DNA from: Salivita marina
GTDB lineage: Bacteria; Pseudomonadota; Gammaproteobacteria; Pseudomonadales; Azotimanducaceae
Reading direction: 5' to 3'
NCBI GenBank assembly: GCA_038144425.1
Contig: JAYQNS010000004.1
Span: 806,001-870,000 of the forward strand
DNA: 64,000 nt
The notes under the pieces were generated by a model. It was not told the origin of the DNA, ran no database searches, and worked only from the letters and a program-made list of their open reading frames with translations. Both the position numbers and the translations under genes were made by a program. Shown here piece by piece: positions 1-9,372 of this stretch. Each line of letters begins with the position of its first letter. Position 1 is the stretch's first letter.

Positions 1-381
1 CTGTTCAGGGTTGATGAGGACATCGATGGGCATATGTTCTTTGGAGAACAGGCCTCCCGCTTGGGTCGTGTAGGCGCTCGCGCGAATTCGGGCAATTTTG
101 GTGGGGGTTTTGAAGAGTGAAAAGCTCACCTGGCAAGCGACCATATTTACTTCGTCAGAGTTGGTCACGGCCACCAGCATGTCAGCATCTTGGGCTCCGG
201 CGGCCCGAAGGACGTCCGGGCGGCTGGCCATGCCTTCGATGGTTTGGATATCGAGTCGGTCCCGGAGTTCCCGGAGCCGGTCACCGTTGGTGTCTACGAG
301 GGTGATGTCAAAATTCTCGCTGGCCAGGTTCTCCGCCAGCGTGCCGCCGACCTGCCCAGCCCCTAGGATGAGAATCTTCAT
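1..381 (-). CDS. trkA: TrkA, K+ uptake regulatory NAD-binding protein (N-terminal 127 residues, cut by window edge)
   Basis: Peripheral regulatory subunit of the Trk potassium uptake system; it binds NAD(H) on the cytoplasmic face and gates TrkH/G. The visible part begins MKILILGAGQVGG, the beta-strand and glycine-rich turn (GAGQVG, residues 7-12) of the first RCK/Rossmann domain, and continues with acidic strand ends (VDTNGD, TNSDE) typical of the family. The start codon overlaps the rsmB stop codon by 4 bases (ATGA), so it is the last visible gene of a def-fmt-rsmB-trkA operon, a standard gammaproteobacterial order. The remaining roughly 330 residues lie outside the window. Confidence 0.93.
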   Translation of the reverse strand, partial: MKILILGAGQVGGTLAENLASENFDITLVDTNGDRLRELRDRLDIQTIEGMASRPDVLRAAGAQDADMLVAVTNSDEVNMVACQVSFSLFKTPTKIARIRASAYTTQAGGLFSKEHMPIDVLINPEQ

Positions 382-1700
382 GGCGCAGGTACCTTCTCAA
401 GAACGGCATAGAAAAAGCCATCGGGACCCTTGTGGGTGGGCAGGCCTTGCCGACCGGGGCCTGCGGCTAGGCCGAAGCTTTCCGGGAGGGAAAGCGCTCG
501 TGCCTCGGGGGTTTCCGCAACAAATTTTGCGATCACCGCTTCCCCTTCTTCCGGTAGCACGGAGCAGGTGCAGTACACCAAGCGTCCCCCCGCCTTGAGC
601 TGGGGGAAGAGGGCGCGAAGAAGCGCTCCCTGGAGTGCGCTGAGCTTAGCAAGCTCCTCGGGTTGCCGCAGCAGGCGGATATCGGGCTGGCGCCGTAGGA
701 TCCCCGTTCCGCTGCAGGGGGCATCAACCAAAATCCGATCGAAACCTTCTTTCCGGTGCCAAGGGCCGGCTTCTAAAGCATCGGCGCAGTGCACGGAAAA
801 CCCTTCGCCTCCGGTCCGCTTGAGGGTGTCGAGTAAGCGTTCGACGCGCTTCGGGTTTGGATCTAACGCGGTGAGCCGAACCCCGGGGCAGGCCGCCAGC
901 ATGGCACTGGCCTTCCCCCCGGGGGCCGCGCAGGCATCGAGCACCCATTGCCCCGGCGCAAGATCTAGGAGTTCGGTAGTGAGCTGCGCGCCTTCATCCT
1001 GAACGGTAAGACGCCCTTCAAGAAAGCCCGGAAGCTCCTGAAGCGACGGCGCCTTATCAAGGTAGAGGGCCTGGCCGCTTAGGGTCCCTCGGCGGGGCTC
1101 AAAGCCTAAGCTTTCCATTTCCGCAACCACCGCTTCCCGGTCCCCGTCCACTCGGAGCGTCAGTGGAGGTTCGCTATTCACCGCGGCAATGATTTCCGCA
1201 AGCCGATCTGGGTAGGCCAGGGCCAGGGCGTCGTACCACCAGGGGGGGAGGCCGCTTTGCACCTTTGGGCTTTGCTCCGCCAGCTTGGCGCTAAGGGCCT
1301 CGGCGGGAAACTTTCGGAGCACCGCGTTTACCAGCTTGCTGGCCCAGGGCTTTTTCAGCGCCCGCGTTGCTTCCACGGCGCCGTTAACGCATAGGGGTGG
1401 GGCCGCCCCCAGCCAGTGCATTTGGTAGAGCGCCCCCACCATCAGCGCGCCGAGATCCTGGTCCCGTTCCTTCAGAGGGTGCTTAAGGGCTCCATTAATC
1501 AGGGGCAAGAGGCGAAGGCTGACCCGGGCACCCCCGAAGGCCAGCTGGGTGGCGAAGCGTCGATCCAGGGGGGACAGGCTGGGGGTTCGCTGAAATTGTG
1601 TTTCGAGCTGCCTCTTCAGGTTGCCCTGGCCTTGAAGCACGGCCCCCAGCGCTCGGGCTGCGCAGGCCCGACTGGCGCCGCCTTTAGGGGACGGAGGCAA
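378..1700 (-). CDS. rsmB: 16S rRNA m5C967 methyltransferase RsmB
   Basis: SAM-dependent methyltransferase that makes m5C at position 967 of 16S rRNA. The 440-residue product has an N-terminal NusB-like helical domain (about 1-140) and a C-terminal Rossmann methyltransferase domain. The SAM loop DACAAPGGK is at 255-263, the motif IV DAPCSGTG at 326-333 and the motif VI TCS cysteine at 379, so both catalytic cysteines of the two-cysteine RNA m5C mechanism are present. The chosen start overlaps the fmt 3' end by 17 bp. The length is slightly above the usual ~430, so a start a few codons downstream is possible. Part of the def-fmt-rsmB-trkA operon. Confidence 0.95.
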   Translation of the reverse strand: MPPSPKGGASRACAARALGAVLQGQGNLKRQLETQFQRTPSLSPLDRRFATQLAFGGARVSLRLLPLINGALKHPLKERDQDLGALMVGALYQMHWLGAAPPLCVNGAVEATRALKKPWASKLVNAVLRKFPAEALSAKLAEQSPKVQSGLPPWWYDALALAYPDRLAEIIAAVNSEPPLTLRVDGDREAVVAEMESLGFEPRRGTLSGQALYLDKAPSLQELPGFLEGRLTVQDEGAQLTTELLDLAPGQWVLDACAAPGGKASAMLAACPGVRLTALDPNPKRVERLLDTLKRTGGEGFSVHCADALEAGPWHRKEGFDRILVDAPCSGTGILRRQPDIRLLRQPEELAKLSALQGALLRALFPQLKAGGRLVYCTCSVLPEEGEAVIAKFVAETPEARALSLPESFGLAAGPGRQGLPTHKGPDGFFYAVLEKVPAP

Positions 1701-2658
1701 AGCGCAACCCTACCGGCAAGTGGCGGCCATAGCCGTTAAAGAAGGCTGGCGCATCGAGCACCGCGGCCTTGCCCTTCAGCACCTGAAGCTGATGAAGGCG
1801 CAGGGCGCCGGATCCGGTCGCGAGATACAGGCCTTCTTTGTTGCAGCACAGCACGGTGCCTGGGATTGCCGCTTCCACGGGGATCTCGGGGGCTGCTACG
1901 GCGCCTAGGCAGCGGATTCGGAGTGAGTCTTCGCTTTCCATAGAACAGGCAAGACGGGGACTTAAAGCGTTGATTTTACGTGCTATGACCGGAGCGGGCT
2001 GGGCAAAATCTAAAACGCGATCCTCGGCGCCGAGCTTATCGGCATAGGTAACGCCGGTGCGGTTTTGGGGTTCCGGCGCATGAGCAGGAAGGCTCAGATC
2101 GCTCAACACGGTGAGCAGCGCCTTGGCCCCAAGGGTGGCCAGCGAAGCTTCGAGGGCGCCTCCCGTTGTGGTGTCTTCGATGGGAACGCTCCTGCGATAG
2201 CGGACAGGGCCCGTATCGAGTCCTTCGTCCATCTGCATGATGCACACCCCCGTTTCATCGTCACCGGCCATGAGGGCCCGCTCCACGGGTGCGGCCCCAC
2301 GCCACCGGGGTAGCAGGGAGGCATGAACGTTGAGGCAGCCATGCCTGGGGAAGGACAGCACCACCGGGGGCAGGATGAGACCATAGGCGGCCACGATCAT
2401 GAGATCGGGGGCCCAGGCCTCGAGGGTCTCCCGGTGTTCGGGCTTGCGGAGCGATGGGGGCGTCGCTACCGGTAGGCCCGCTTCAAGCGCCAGGCTTTTT
2501 ACTGGGCTGGCGGTGAGCTTACGGCCCCGCCCGGCGGGGCGGTCGGGTTGGCTCAACACGCCGACCAGGGGCACTCTAGCCTCTAGAAGGGCGGAAAGCA
2601 GGGTTGCGGCGAAGACCGGCGTACCCGCAAAGACCACACGCTCGGGGCGAAGGCTCAC
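1684..2658 (-). CDS. fmt: Methionyl-tRNA formyltransferase
   Basis: Transfers a formyl group from 10-formyltetrahydrofolate to initiator Met-tRNA. The 324-residue product opens with VVFAGTPVFAATLL, the usual Fmt N-terminal strand-helix. It contains the folate and tRNA loop region (SQPDRPAGRGRKL), the catalytic stretch NVHASLLPRWRGAAP and the later DEGLDTGP segment, followed by the small C-terminal OB-like domain. The start codon directly abuts the def stop codon (no spacer), so translation is probably coupled. Def removes the formyl group that Fmt adds, which explains the pairing. Confidence 0.96.
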   Translation of the reverse strand: MSLRPERVVFAGTPVFAATLLSALLEARVPLVGVLSQPDRPAGRGRKLTASPVKSLALEAGLPVATPPSLRKPEHRETLEAWAPDLMIVAAYGLILPPVVLSFPRHGCLNVHASLLPRWRGAAPVERALMAGDDETGVCIMQMDEGLDTGPVRYRRSVPIEDTTTGGALEASLATLGAKALLTVLSDLSLPAHAPEPQNRTGVTYADKLGAEDRVLDFAQPAPVIARKINALSPRLACSMESEDSLRIRCLGAVAAPEIPVEAAIPGTVLCCNKEGLYLATGSGALRLHQLQVLKGKAAVLDAPAFFNGYGRHLPVGLRFASVP

Positions 2659-3162
2659 CTAGGCAGACTGCTTTTTGCTTTTCTCTAGCCGCTTCCGGAC
2701 TCGGGTGCGCTTGAGGGGTGAGAGATAATCGACGAAGACCTTCCCGGCGAGGTGATCGCACTCGTGTTGAATGCACACGGCGAGCAGACCCTCGGCGTCG
2801 ATCTCGAAGGGGTTTCCTTCCCGATCTAAGGCTTTAATTCGTACCCGCTCCGCCCGGGTGACCGCGTCGTAATAGCCGGGAACGGACAGGCACCCTTCCT
2901 CGCCCTCGACGAATTCGCCGGAGGGTTCGATTTCTGGATTGATAAAGAACTGCGGACGGTCCCGCTCTTCGCTCAAATCCATGACCACGACGCGTTCGTG
3001 GATATTCACTTGCGTTGCCGCGAGGCCGATGCCCTTGGCGTCGTACATGGTTTCGAGCATGTCATCGCAGAGCGTTCGAATGCGGTCGTCGACGACGGCA
3101 ACGGGCTTAGCCACGGTGCGCAGTCGCGGATCGGGGAACTCTAAAATCTCCAGGCGAGCCAT
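2659..3162 (-). CDS. def: Peptide deformylase
   Basis: Metalloenzyme that removes the N-formyl group from nascent proteins. The three PDF motifs are present in order: GIGLAATQV (motif 1), EEGCLSVPG (motif 2, metal-ligand Cys) and QHECDHLAG (motif 3, the two His ligands and catalytic Glu). The length of 167 residues is normal for a type 1 bacterial enzyme. It is the first gene of the leftward operon def-fmt-rsmB-trkA and is transcribed divergently from dprA across a 167-bp gap that must hold both promoters; I could not pick out convincing -35/-10 pairs there. Confidence 0.97.
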   Translation of the reverse strand: MARLEILEFPDPRLRTVAKPVAVVDDRIRTLCDDMLETMYDAKGIGLAATQVNIHERVVVMDLSEERDRPQFFINPEIEPSGEFVEGEEGCLSVPGYYDAVTRAERVRIKALDREGNPFEIDAEGLLAVCIQHECDHLAGKVFVDYLSPLKRTRVRKRLEKSKKQSA

Positions 3163-3329
3163 GGGACAACCTTTGAAAAACCAGATGACACCAGTTTACC
3201 GCGCTCCGCCAGACGCCGCGAATGCCTGGACCTTCTTAGGAAAGGGCGCAGGTCAACATCAGCAGGGCCGGCGCGTTCGTATCGATAAACGCTGACCCGG
3301 GGCGCCCTGGGCGCGCCCATACTCGTTTC

Positions 3330-4454
3330 ATGAACAGAGTGAACCTCAAGCCCTTCACGGAAGATTGTTGGCTAGCGGCTGCGCTGCAAGGCCAACACAC
3401 CTTGGGCCCCGGCCGGGTGGGAACGCTTCCCCGGCCCGCCCGCGCGAGCCTCGCGGCGCGGCTCCTGGAAACGGTCTCTGAGGCCCAGCTTCAGCAAGCG
3501 CGCGAAGAGGCAGAGTCCTGCGGGTTGATCCTCCTCACCCCAGCGCATCCGGCCTATCCCCCGGCCCTGCTGACCAGCGCGGATGGCCCGGCCGTGCTTT
3601 ACGTAGAAGGGGACCTCACGGCCCTGGCTAAACCGCAGCTGGCGATCGTCGGCCCGAGGCGCATGACCGCCCTCGGGGAGGGAGACGCTCGCCGCCTCGC
3701 CGGCGATCTTGCCCGCAGCGGTTGGGTGATCACCAGCGGCTTGGCGCTTGGTATTGACGGGGTCGCCCACCGTGCAGCCCTCGCAGCCGGGGGGCTTACC
3801 TTAGCAGTGCTCGGAAGTGGCCATCGACGCATCTACCCGGCGGCTCACCGTCCGCTTGCCCAAGCGATTCTTGAGCAGGGGGCTGTGGTGAGCGAGTTCC
3901 CCCCCACCATGAGCGCCCGCCCCCACCACTTTCCGGCACGAAACCGCATTGTGAGTGGGCTTAGCCAGGGGGTTGTGGTCATCGAAGCGGGCTATCGCTC
4001 CGGGGCGTTGATCACGGCCCGCCTGGCTGTTGCGCAGGGGCGAGAAGTTTTCGTGGTGCCACGCCATGCGCTCGATCCTGCGGGGGTGGGAGGGCACCGC
4101 CTGCTTCGCGAAGGGGCAACGCTCATCCGAGATGCACGGGATATCGAGGAGAGCCTTGCTCCCGACGGTCAGCAGCGGTCCCTCTTTCCTGGACTTTGTT
4201 TAGGGCTCGAAGCGCCAGCTGTCCTGGCCTGCGGGGAGGAGAGCACTTATGAAGCGCCTGCTTCAATAGGTGGCGAAGACGCTGGGCCCCAAAAAATTAT
4301 GCAAATGCTACAAAATCATTCGCCACAAGCGCTGGAGGCGCTTCTCACGGCTTTGCCGGGCCTTTCGCTTCAGGAACTGCTCGCTCAGGTAAGTGCCCTA
4401 GAGCTTGCTGGGCGCCTTTGGCTTAGGGGCGAGCAGGTACATTATTTGCGTTAG
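3330..4454 (+). CDS. dprA: DNA processing protein DprA/Smf
   Basis: Loads RecA onto incoming single-stranded DNA during natural transformation. The 374-residue protein has an N-terminal helical segment (about 1-70), the DprA Rossmann domain from about 100 to 280 (AIVGPRRMT, SGLALGIDGVAHRAAL, SEFPP, FPARNRIVSGL, GALITARLA) and a C-terminal winged-helix-like tail (about 310-374). It faces away from the def operon, as in most gammaproteobacteria. ComM is also encoded in this window (52.8 kb), so part of a transformation toolkit is present. The usual companions lysM and tsaC are not beside it here. Confidence 0.95.
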   Translation: MNRVNLKPFTEDCWLAAALQGQHTLGPGRVGTLPRPARASLAARLLETVSEAQLQQAREEAESCGLILLTPAHPAYPPALLTSADGPAVLYVEGDLTALAKPQLAIVGPRRMTALGEGDARRLAGDLARSGWVITSGLALGIDGVAHRAALAAGGLTLAVLGSGHRRIYPAAHRPLAQAILEQGAVVSEFPPTMSARPHHFPARNRIVSGLSQGVVVIEAGYRSGALITARLAVAQGREVFVVPRHALDPAGVGGHRLLREGATLIRDARDIEESLAPDGQQRSLFPGLCLGLEAPAVLACGEESTYEAPASIGGEDAGPQKIMQMLQNHSPQALEALLTALPGLSLQELLAQVSALELAGRLWLRGEQVHYLR

Positions 4455-4553
4455 GGGGCTCGGGCCCCGTTGGGGTGGGGCGGTTGAGCGGGCTATGATG
4501 GTAGCGCCTTTCGGGGTCGTTGCCCCCGTATGCCGCCCATCACAGGAGAGGCA

Positions 4554-5363
4554 ATGGATCGCTACGCCGTCTTTGGCTTCCCCGTTAGCCATAGCCTTTC
4601 CCCAAAAATCCATACCCAATTTGCGCTAGAAAATAAGCAAGCGCTCACTTACGAAGCAATCGAGGCTGCCCCGAAGGGCTTCGATGAAGCCCTGGCGATT
4701 TTTGCCGCCGCTGGTGGGCGGGGGGCGAACGTTACCGTACCCCACAAGGCCGCCGCCGCGGGGCTCGCCCAGCGCTGCAGCCCCGCTGTCATCCTCGCCG
4801 GGGCCGCCAACACCCTGTGCTGGGCCGACGGGGGCTGGGAGGCGCACAACACCGATGGCCTTGGGCTCATCAATGATTTGAAGGTTTTGGGCTGGTCTCT
4901 GGCGGGCCGGCGCTTGGCTCTGGTGGGGGCCGGAGGCGCTGCGGCGGGGGTGATCGCGCCGCTCCTCGCGGAGAAGCCCGAACAGCTCGTGATCCTCAAC
5001 CGGACCGAGGCCCGCGCCGACGAGCTATGCAATCGTTTCAAAAATGTTCCCGGGGCCAGCAAGCTCGTCGCTGGGGGGCTCAATACCTGTCTTGCCTTTG
5101 ACGGGGTGATCAACGCCACGGCCGCAAGCCTCTCCGGCGAGCGTCCGCCTCTCCCCCGATCCCTTTGGGCCCCGGAGGCCTTCGCCTACGACATGATGTA
5201 TGGCGCGACGGCGACCCCCTTCCTTCAGTGGGCAGAAAGCTGTGGAATTGGCGCCCGAGCCGACGGCTTCGGTATGCTCGTTGAGCAGGCCGCGGAAGCC
5301 TTCGCCCTGTGGCGTGGCGTTCGCCCGAGTACGGAAGGTGTTCGGCGTCGCTTAAAACCCTAG
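4554..5363 (+). CDS. aroE: Shikimate dehydrogenase (NADP+)
   Basis: Reduces 3-dehydroshikimate to shikimate in aromatic amino acid synthesis. I start at 4554 (MDRYAVFGFPVSHSLSP) because a GGAG sits just upstream and the residues before it are atypical; an in-frame ATG at 4530 would add eight residues. The shikimate site (SHSLSP, NVTVPHK with catalytic Lys, NTDG) and NADP loop (GAGGAAAG) are all present. The 269-residue length is normal. It follows dprA after about 100 bp and precedes prlC by 37 bp in the same direction. Confidence 0.95.
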   Translation: MDRYAVFGFPVSHSLSPKIHTQFALENKQALTYEAIEAAPKGFDEALAIFAAAGGRGANVTVPHKAAAAGLAQRCSPAVILAGAANTLCWADGGWEAHNTDGLGLINDLKVLGWSLAGRRLALVGAGGAAAGVIAPLLAEKPEQLVILNRTEARADELCNRFKNVPGASKLVAGGLNTCLAFDGVINATAASLSGERPPLPRSLWAPEAFAYDMMYGATATPFLQWAESCGIGARADGFGMLVEQAAEAFALWRGVRPSTEGVRRRLKP

Positions 5364-5400
5364 CCCCTACCCCTAATGACAAGACACCCTAGGAGTCCCC

Positions 5401-7422
5401 ATGGCCGCAGCGGCTGCCCTTGAACTGTTGGATCTATCAACGCTGGATCCGGAAACCTTTCCCGCGCGCCTTGAAGCGGTGCTTCAGGCGAACTTGGACA
5501 AAGTTGATGCGCTGGCGGATGCCCCCCCGACCTGGTCGGGGATTATGGGGCCCTTAGAAGCCCTAGAAGCTGAGCTCGCCGCCCTTTGGGGCCCCCTTCG
5601 GCATCTAAATGCGGTGAGCAATAGCGAACCCCTGCGGGCCTGTCACGACGCCTGCCTGCCGCTTCTAACCAATTATTTCAATACCTTAGGGCAGCATCGG
5701 GGTCTCTATGGGGCCTACGAAAGGCTCGCGGAGGCAGGTGCCGGGCCTGAACCGGGGGCTCAGCGGGCCCTGACCCAGGCCCTTCGTGGCTTTCGTCTGA
5801 GTGGCATTGAACTACCCCCGGAGGAGCAGGCGGAGTACCGGGAGCTGACGCATCAGCTTTCAGAGTTAAGCAACTGCTTCACAAAAAACCTTCTCGATGC
5901 GACCGATGCCTTTTCCTTAGAGGTGAAGGCGGCTGCGCTTGAGGGCTTACCTGAGGATGTCTGCCAGCGGGCCCTCGCTGAGGGGAGCGAGACAGGGATT
6001 GGGCGCCTTTTGCTGAACACCCCCACCTATCTGGCGGTGATGACCTACGCCGAAGACCGGTCCCTCCGGGAAAGCTTCCACAAAGCATGGATAACGCGAG
6101 CATCGGAACTGGGGGAGGGGGACGGCCAGTGGGATAACGCGCCCGTCATGGTGGAGATCCTTCGCCTTCGCCAGCGCCTCGCTGAGCTGCTTGGCTTTGA
6201 AAACTATGCCGAGCGCCAGCTGGTGGATCGCATGGCCGGAGATGCCAACACGGTTCTTAGCTTCCTGCAGGATCTGGCGCACCGGGCCAAGCCCCAGGCG
6301 GAACGCGAATTTGAAGCCCTTGCGACCTTCGCTCAGGCCGAGCTTGAGCTCGAAACCTTGGCCCCCTGGGATGTTGCCTATGCCAGCGAACAACTGCGTA
6401 AGGCCACCTTTTCCCTTGATGCGGAGGCACTTCGGCCCTACTTCCCCCTCGACCGAGTGCTGACCGGACTCTTTCAGATCCTAAGCACCGTCTTTGCCAT
6501 TGAACTGGCCCGGGAAACCGACCCCACCCCTTATCACCGCGATCTCCAACGCTTTTCCGTGCGTCGGGAGGGACAGTTGGTGGGCCACCTCACCTGCGAC
6601 CTATTCGCTCGAAAGGGCAAGCGGGCTGGCGCCTGGATGGACGGTGTCCTCAGTCGCCGACGCCTGGGTAATACGGTGGAGAACCCCCAAGCCTATGTGG
6701 TGGCCAACTTTGCCCCCGGGAGCAAGGGCATGCCGCCGCTCCTGACCCACGACGAAGTGCTCACCCTGTTCCATGAGTTTGGTCACGCGGTGCACCACCT
6801 CACGACCCAGGTCGACATCATGGACCTCGCCGGCATCAACGGGGTGCCCTGGGACGCGGTAGAGCTGCCGAGCCAGTTTTTAGAGAACTGGTGTTGGACG
6901 GAAGCGGGGCTAAACGCCATCAGCGGCCACTATGAAACGGACGCGCCCCTTCCTGAGGCCTTCCGAGGGAATCTCCTGGCCGCCCGGAACTTTCAGTCCG
7001 CCCTCGGGCTCATGCGCCAGCTCGAGCTTTCGATCTTTGATTTTCGGCTCCACCAAACGCCGGTAGAGGACGTCACCGACCTTCGCGCGGTGCTCGAGGC
7101 TGTACGCCGGGAAACCACCGTGGTCCCCGTCGCTTCAGAGAACCGCTTTGAAAACAGCTTTGCGCATATCTTCGCAGGAGGCTATGCGGCGGGGTATTAC
7201 AGCTACAAGTGGGCTGAGGTGCTGGCAGCGGACGCGTTCTCCCGCTTCGAGGAAGAGGGGGTAATGAATCCGGCCGTCGGGGGGGCCTTTCGCCAACACA
7301 TCCTTGAACGGGGCGGGAGCGAGGCGCCAGAAGTTCTGTTTGAGCGGTTTCGGGGCCGCCCCCCTAAGATCGACGCGCTTCTACGGCACTGCGGCATTGA
7401 AGGGATGGGAACCACGCCGTGA
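5401..7422 (+). CDS. prlC: Oligopeptidase A, M3 family zinc metallopeptidase
   Basis: Cytosolic endopeptidase that degrades peptides and cleaved signal peptides. The 673-residue protein carries the M3 zinc motif HEFGH within FHEFGHAVHH (around residue 460) and the downstream Glu ligand region. An all-helical N-terminal half precedes the catalytic domain. The stop overlaps the GTG start of the downstream YheV-like gene by 4 bases, so the two are co-translated; the same pairing of prlC with yheV is seen in other gammaproteobacteria. Confidence 0.94.
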   Translation: MAAAAALELLDLSTLDPETFPARLEAVLQANLDKVDALADAPPTWSGIMGPLEALEAELAALWGPLRHLNAVSNSEPLRACHDACLPLLTNYFNTLGQHRGLYGAYERLAEAGAGPEPGAQRALTQALRGFRLSGIELPPEEQAEYRELTHQLSELSNCFTKNLLDATDAFSLEVKAAALEGLPEDVCQRALAEGSETGIGRLLLNTPTYLAVMTYAEDRSLRESFHKAWITRASELGEGDGQWDNAPVMVEILRLRQRLAELLGFENYAERQLVDRMAGDANTVLSFLQDLAHRAKPQAEREFEALATFAQAELELETLAPWDVAYASEQLRKATFSLDAEALRPYFPLDRVLTGLFQILSTVFAIELARETDPTPYHRDLQRFSVRREGQLVGHLTCDLFARKGKRAGAWMDGVLSRRRLGNTVENPQAYVVANFAPGSKGMPPLLTHDEVLTLFHEFGHAVHHLTTQVDIMDLAGINGVPWDAVELPSQFLENWCWTEAGLNAISGHYETDAPLPEAFRGNLLAARNFQSALGLMRQLELSIFDFRLHQTPVEDVTDLRAVLEAVRRETTVVPVASENRFENSFAHIFAGGYAAGYYSYKWAEVLAADAFSRFEEEGVMNPAVGGAFRQHILERGGSEAPEVLFERFRGRPPKIDALLRHCGIEGMGTTP

Positions 7423-7676
7423 CCCGGCGCAAACGCTTTATTGCTGGGGCGGTATGCCCTCGGTGCAGCGCCATGGACCGGGTGGTGATCCTTGAGGATC
7501 CCTCCGGTGCGGAACCTCCGCGGCGCGCCTGCGTCGCCTGTGATTTTGAAGAGGCCATGGCGCCGGCGCCGCCGGTGCCACAGGCGCCCGCGGGAAAGCA
7601 CGATCAGCCTCGACCGGCCCCGCAAAGCACGGCTCAGCCCCTCAAGTTCTTCCCCGCGCCAAAGCGCTCTTCCTGA
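7419..7676 (+). CDS. YheV-like small zinc-ribbon protein (DUF2387)
   Basis: An 85-residue protein whose first 50 residues (TRRKRFIAGAVCPRCS, then CVACDFEEA) match the YheV/DUF2387 pattern with two CxxC knuckles that should bind one zinc ion. The C-terminal 35 residues are proline- and alanine-rich and look disordered. The GTG start overlaps the prlC stop (GTGA). The function of the family is unknown; I infer only a link to PrlC from the coupling. Confidence 0.85.
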   Translation: MTRRKRFIAGAVCPRCSAMDRVVILEDPSGAEPPRRACVACDFEEAMAPAPPVPQAPAGKHDQPRPAPQSTAQPLKFFPAPKRSS

Positions 7677-7695
7677 GCGATGTGCTGCGCCCTTC

Positions 7696-9036
7696 CTAGG
7701 CGGGAGGGAGGGCGAGGCCCCCTCGACCATAGACCCAGCCCAGGCTGACGCTCCGAGCAAGAAAGAAGAGGGCCAGGGCCGACCACAACCCGGCGTTGCC
7801 GTAGGGCGAGAGCACCATTAGCGCCGGCGCGTAGATCAGACCCGCAGACGCCAGCATGGTATTGCGCAGCGCTGCGCTCTGCGTGGAGCCAATAAATACC
7901 CCATCAAAAACAAAGGCCCCGGCGGCCAGTAGGGGGAGGGCGAGAAGCCAGGGCAGGGCCGCCTCTCCCGTGGTGGCGACGTGGTCGATGTCCGTGAGCA
8001 GGGCAATCAGCTCTGGGCCAAAGGCCCAGAAAATGGCCGTGCTCGCCACTGCGCCGACGAAGGCCAGCTTCAAGGCCAGCCAAACCCAGGCCCTTGCTTC
8101 CTTGAGATCCCGGCGCCCCAGCGCCTGGCCCACTAAGGTCTCGCAGCCGTGAGCGATGCCATCGAGGCCATAGGAAACGGCCATGAAGAGGTTCATCAAA
8201 AGTGCATTGGCGGCCACTACGGCTGTGCCTAGGCCTGCCCCTTGGGCGGTAAACACGGAAAGGCAGAGCAAAAGGGTTAAGGTTCGGAGAAAAAGATCCC
8301 CATTCACCCGGAGAAAAGCTCCGTAGCCCTGGCGAAGGCCTTGCCAGGGCATGGATCCTGGCCAACGCTTTAGTGCGGGGCGCAGTTGGGACGCCGCAAA
8401 CAGCGCGCCAAGACCCTCGGCGAGAGCCGTCCCCAGGGCGACGCCAGGGCCTGCCATGCCCAGCCCAAGAACAAAAAGCAGGTCAAATCCGATGTTTAGG
8501 GCTTGAGTGAAAACGGTAAGGGCGAGGACGCGGCGCGTCTCCCCAAGCCCAATCAGGGTCCCAACCATCACGTAGGTGACCAGCACCGCCGGGGCGCTGA
8601 AAAGGCGAATCAGCGCATAGCGTTCGCCCTCTTCGGCAACGGCGCCGCGCCCATTCAGCCAGCCCAGGGCTTCAGGAATCAAAAAAGGTCCCAAAAGCCA
8701 ACATCCCGCAGTGGCAATGCCAGCCACACCAAAACCTTGGCCCAGCAACTTACGAAGCGCTCGCCCTGTAACCCGGGGCGGCTGCGCTGAAGCGGCGCCC
8801 AGGAGCTGAGCCACCTGGCCCGTGGTCCCCATGCGCAAAAACCCGAAGCCCCAGTAGAAAAAACTAAATAGGGTGCTTCCAAGCACCACGGCAGCTAGAT
8901 GTTGGGGTTCGGGTAGGTGCCCGAGCACGGCCGCATCGACCAAGGTCAGGGCGGGTAGGCTCAGATTGGACAGCATCATAGGCCAGGCAAGGGACCATAG
9001 CGTGCCCTGCGCCGGGGCGTGGTGGGAGGTTGTCAT
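7696..9036 (-). CDS. MATE family multidrug/Na+ (DinF-like) efflux transporter
   Basis: A 446-residue, almost entirely hydrophobic protein with about 12 predicted membrane helices in two homologous halves, the MATE fold. It begins MTTSHHAP then the family-typical LWSLAWPMMLSNLSLPALTLVDAA stretch, with VLGHL in the first half as in DinF-like members. It should export cationic or other small molecules by Na+ or H+ antiport. I place the start at 9036; an ATG seven codons upstream is equally possible, and the much longer open frame to 9339 runs across the cox promoter and is rejected. Substrate cannot be told from sequence. Confidence 0.88.
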   Translation of the reverse strand: MTTSHHAPAQGTLWSLAWPMMLSNLSLPALTLVDAAVLGHLPEPQHLAAVVLGSTLFSFFYWGFGFLRMGTTGQVAQLLGAASAQPPRVTGRALRKLLGQGFGVAGIATAGCWLLGPFLIPEALGWLNGRGAVAEEGERYALIRLFSAPAVLVTYVMVGTLIGLGETRRVLALTVFTQALNIGFDLLFVLGLGMAGPGVALGTALAEGLGALFAASQLRPALKRWPGSMPWQGLRQGYGAFLRVNGDLFLRTLTLLLCLSVFTAQGAGLGTAVVAANALLMNLFMAVSYGLDGIAHGCETLVGQALGRRDLKEARAWVWLALKLAFVGAVASTAIFWAFGPELIALLTDIDHVATTGEAALPWLLALPLLAAGAFVFDGVFIGSTQSAALRNTMLASAGLIYAPALMVLSPYGNAGLWSALALFFLARSVSLGWVYGRGGLALPPA

Positions 9037-9127
9037 GAATCTACAAAAATTCTCCATCGCACGACCAAGAAACTGATTATCAGACGCTTTTGGTCGGATT
9101 TCGCCCAGGAAAAAACGCAGCCTTTCG

Positions 9128-9155
9128 TTGTTTTGAGCTGCCTCGCTGCTATACT
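9128..9155 (+). promoter_or_regulatory. Predicted sigma-70 promoter of the cytochrome oxidase operon
   Basis: TTGTTT (9128-9133), 16-bp spacer, TATACT (9150-9155). It lies in the 336-bp gap between the divergent MATE gene and coxB and would give a 5' leader of about 210 bases before coxB. The leader contains several short G+C-rich inverted repeats but no riboswitch class I recognise. Inference from consensus only. Confidence 0.55.
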
Positions 9156-9372
9156 CCCGCCTCGCGGAAGTCTGCCCCAAAGGGGCCAGAAACACCCGCG
9201 GGCCCTTAGGGCCGACAAACATCCACGGGCGGTGGACGGTGCCCAGCACCGATAAAGGGGTAGGGGGAACGCCTGGAGCCGCAGTCGGACAACCGTCGGC
9301 CTGCCGCCACGCCCAAGCCCTGCCTAACACAGCTGTCAAACCTCGAAGTCGAACAGACGGAGTTGTACCGCA

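Noticed and set aside
9037..9339. N-terminal extension of the MATE transporter frame
   Set aside because: The extra 101 residues are hydrophilic, unlike the family, and cover the predicted cox promoter; a normal family start exists at 9036.
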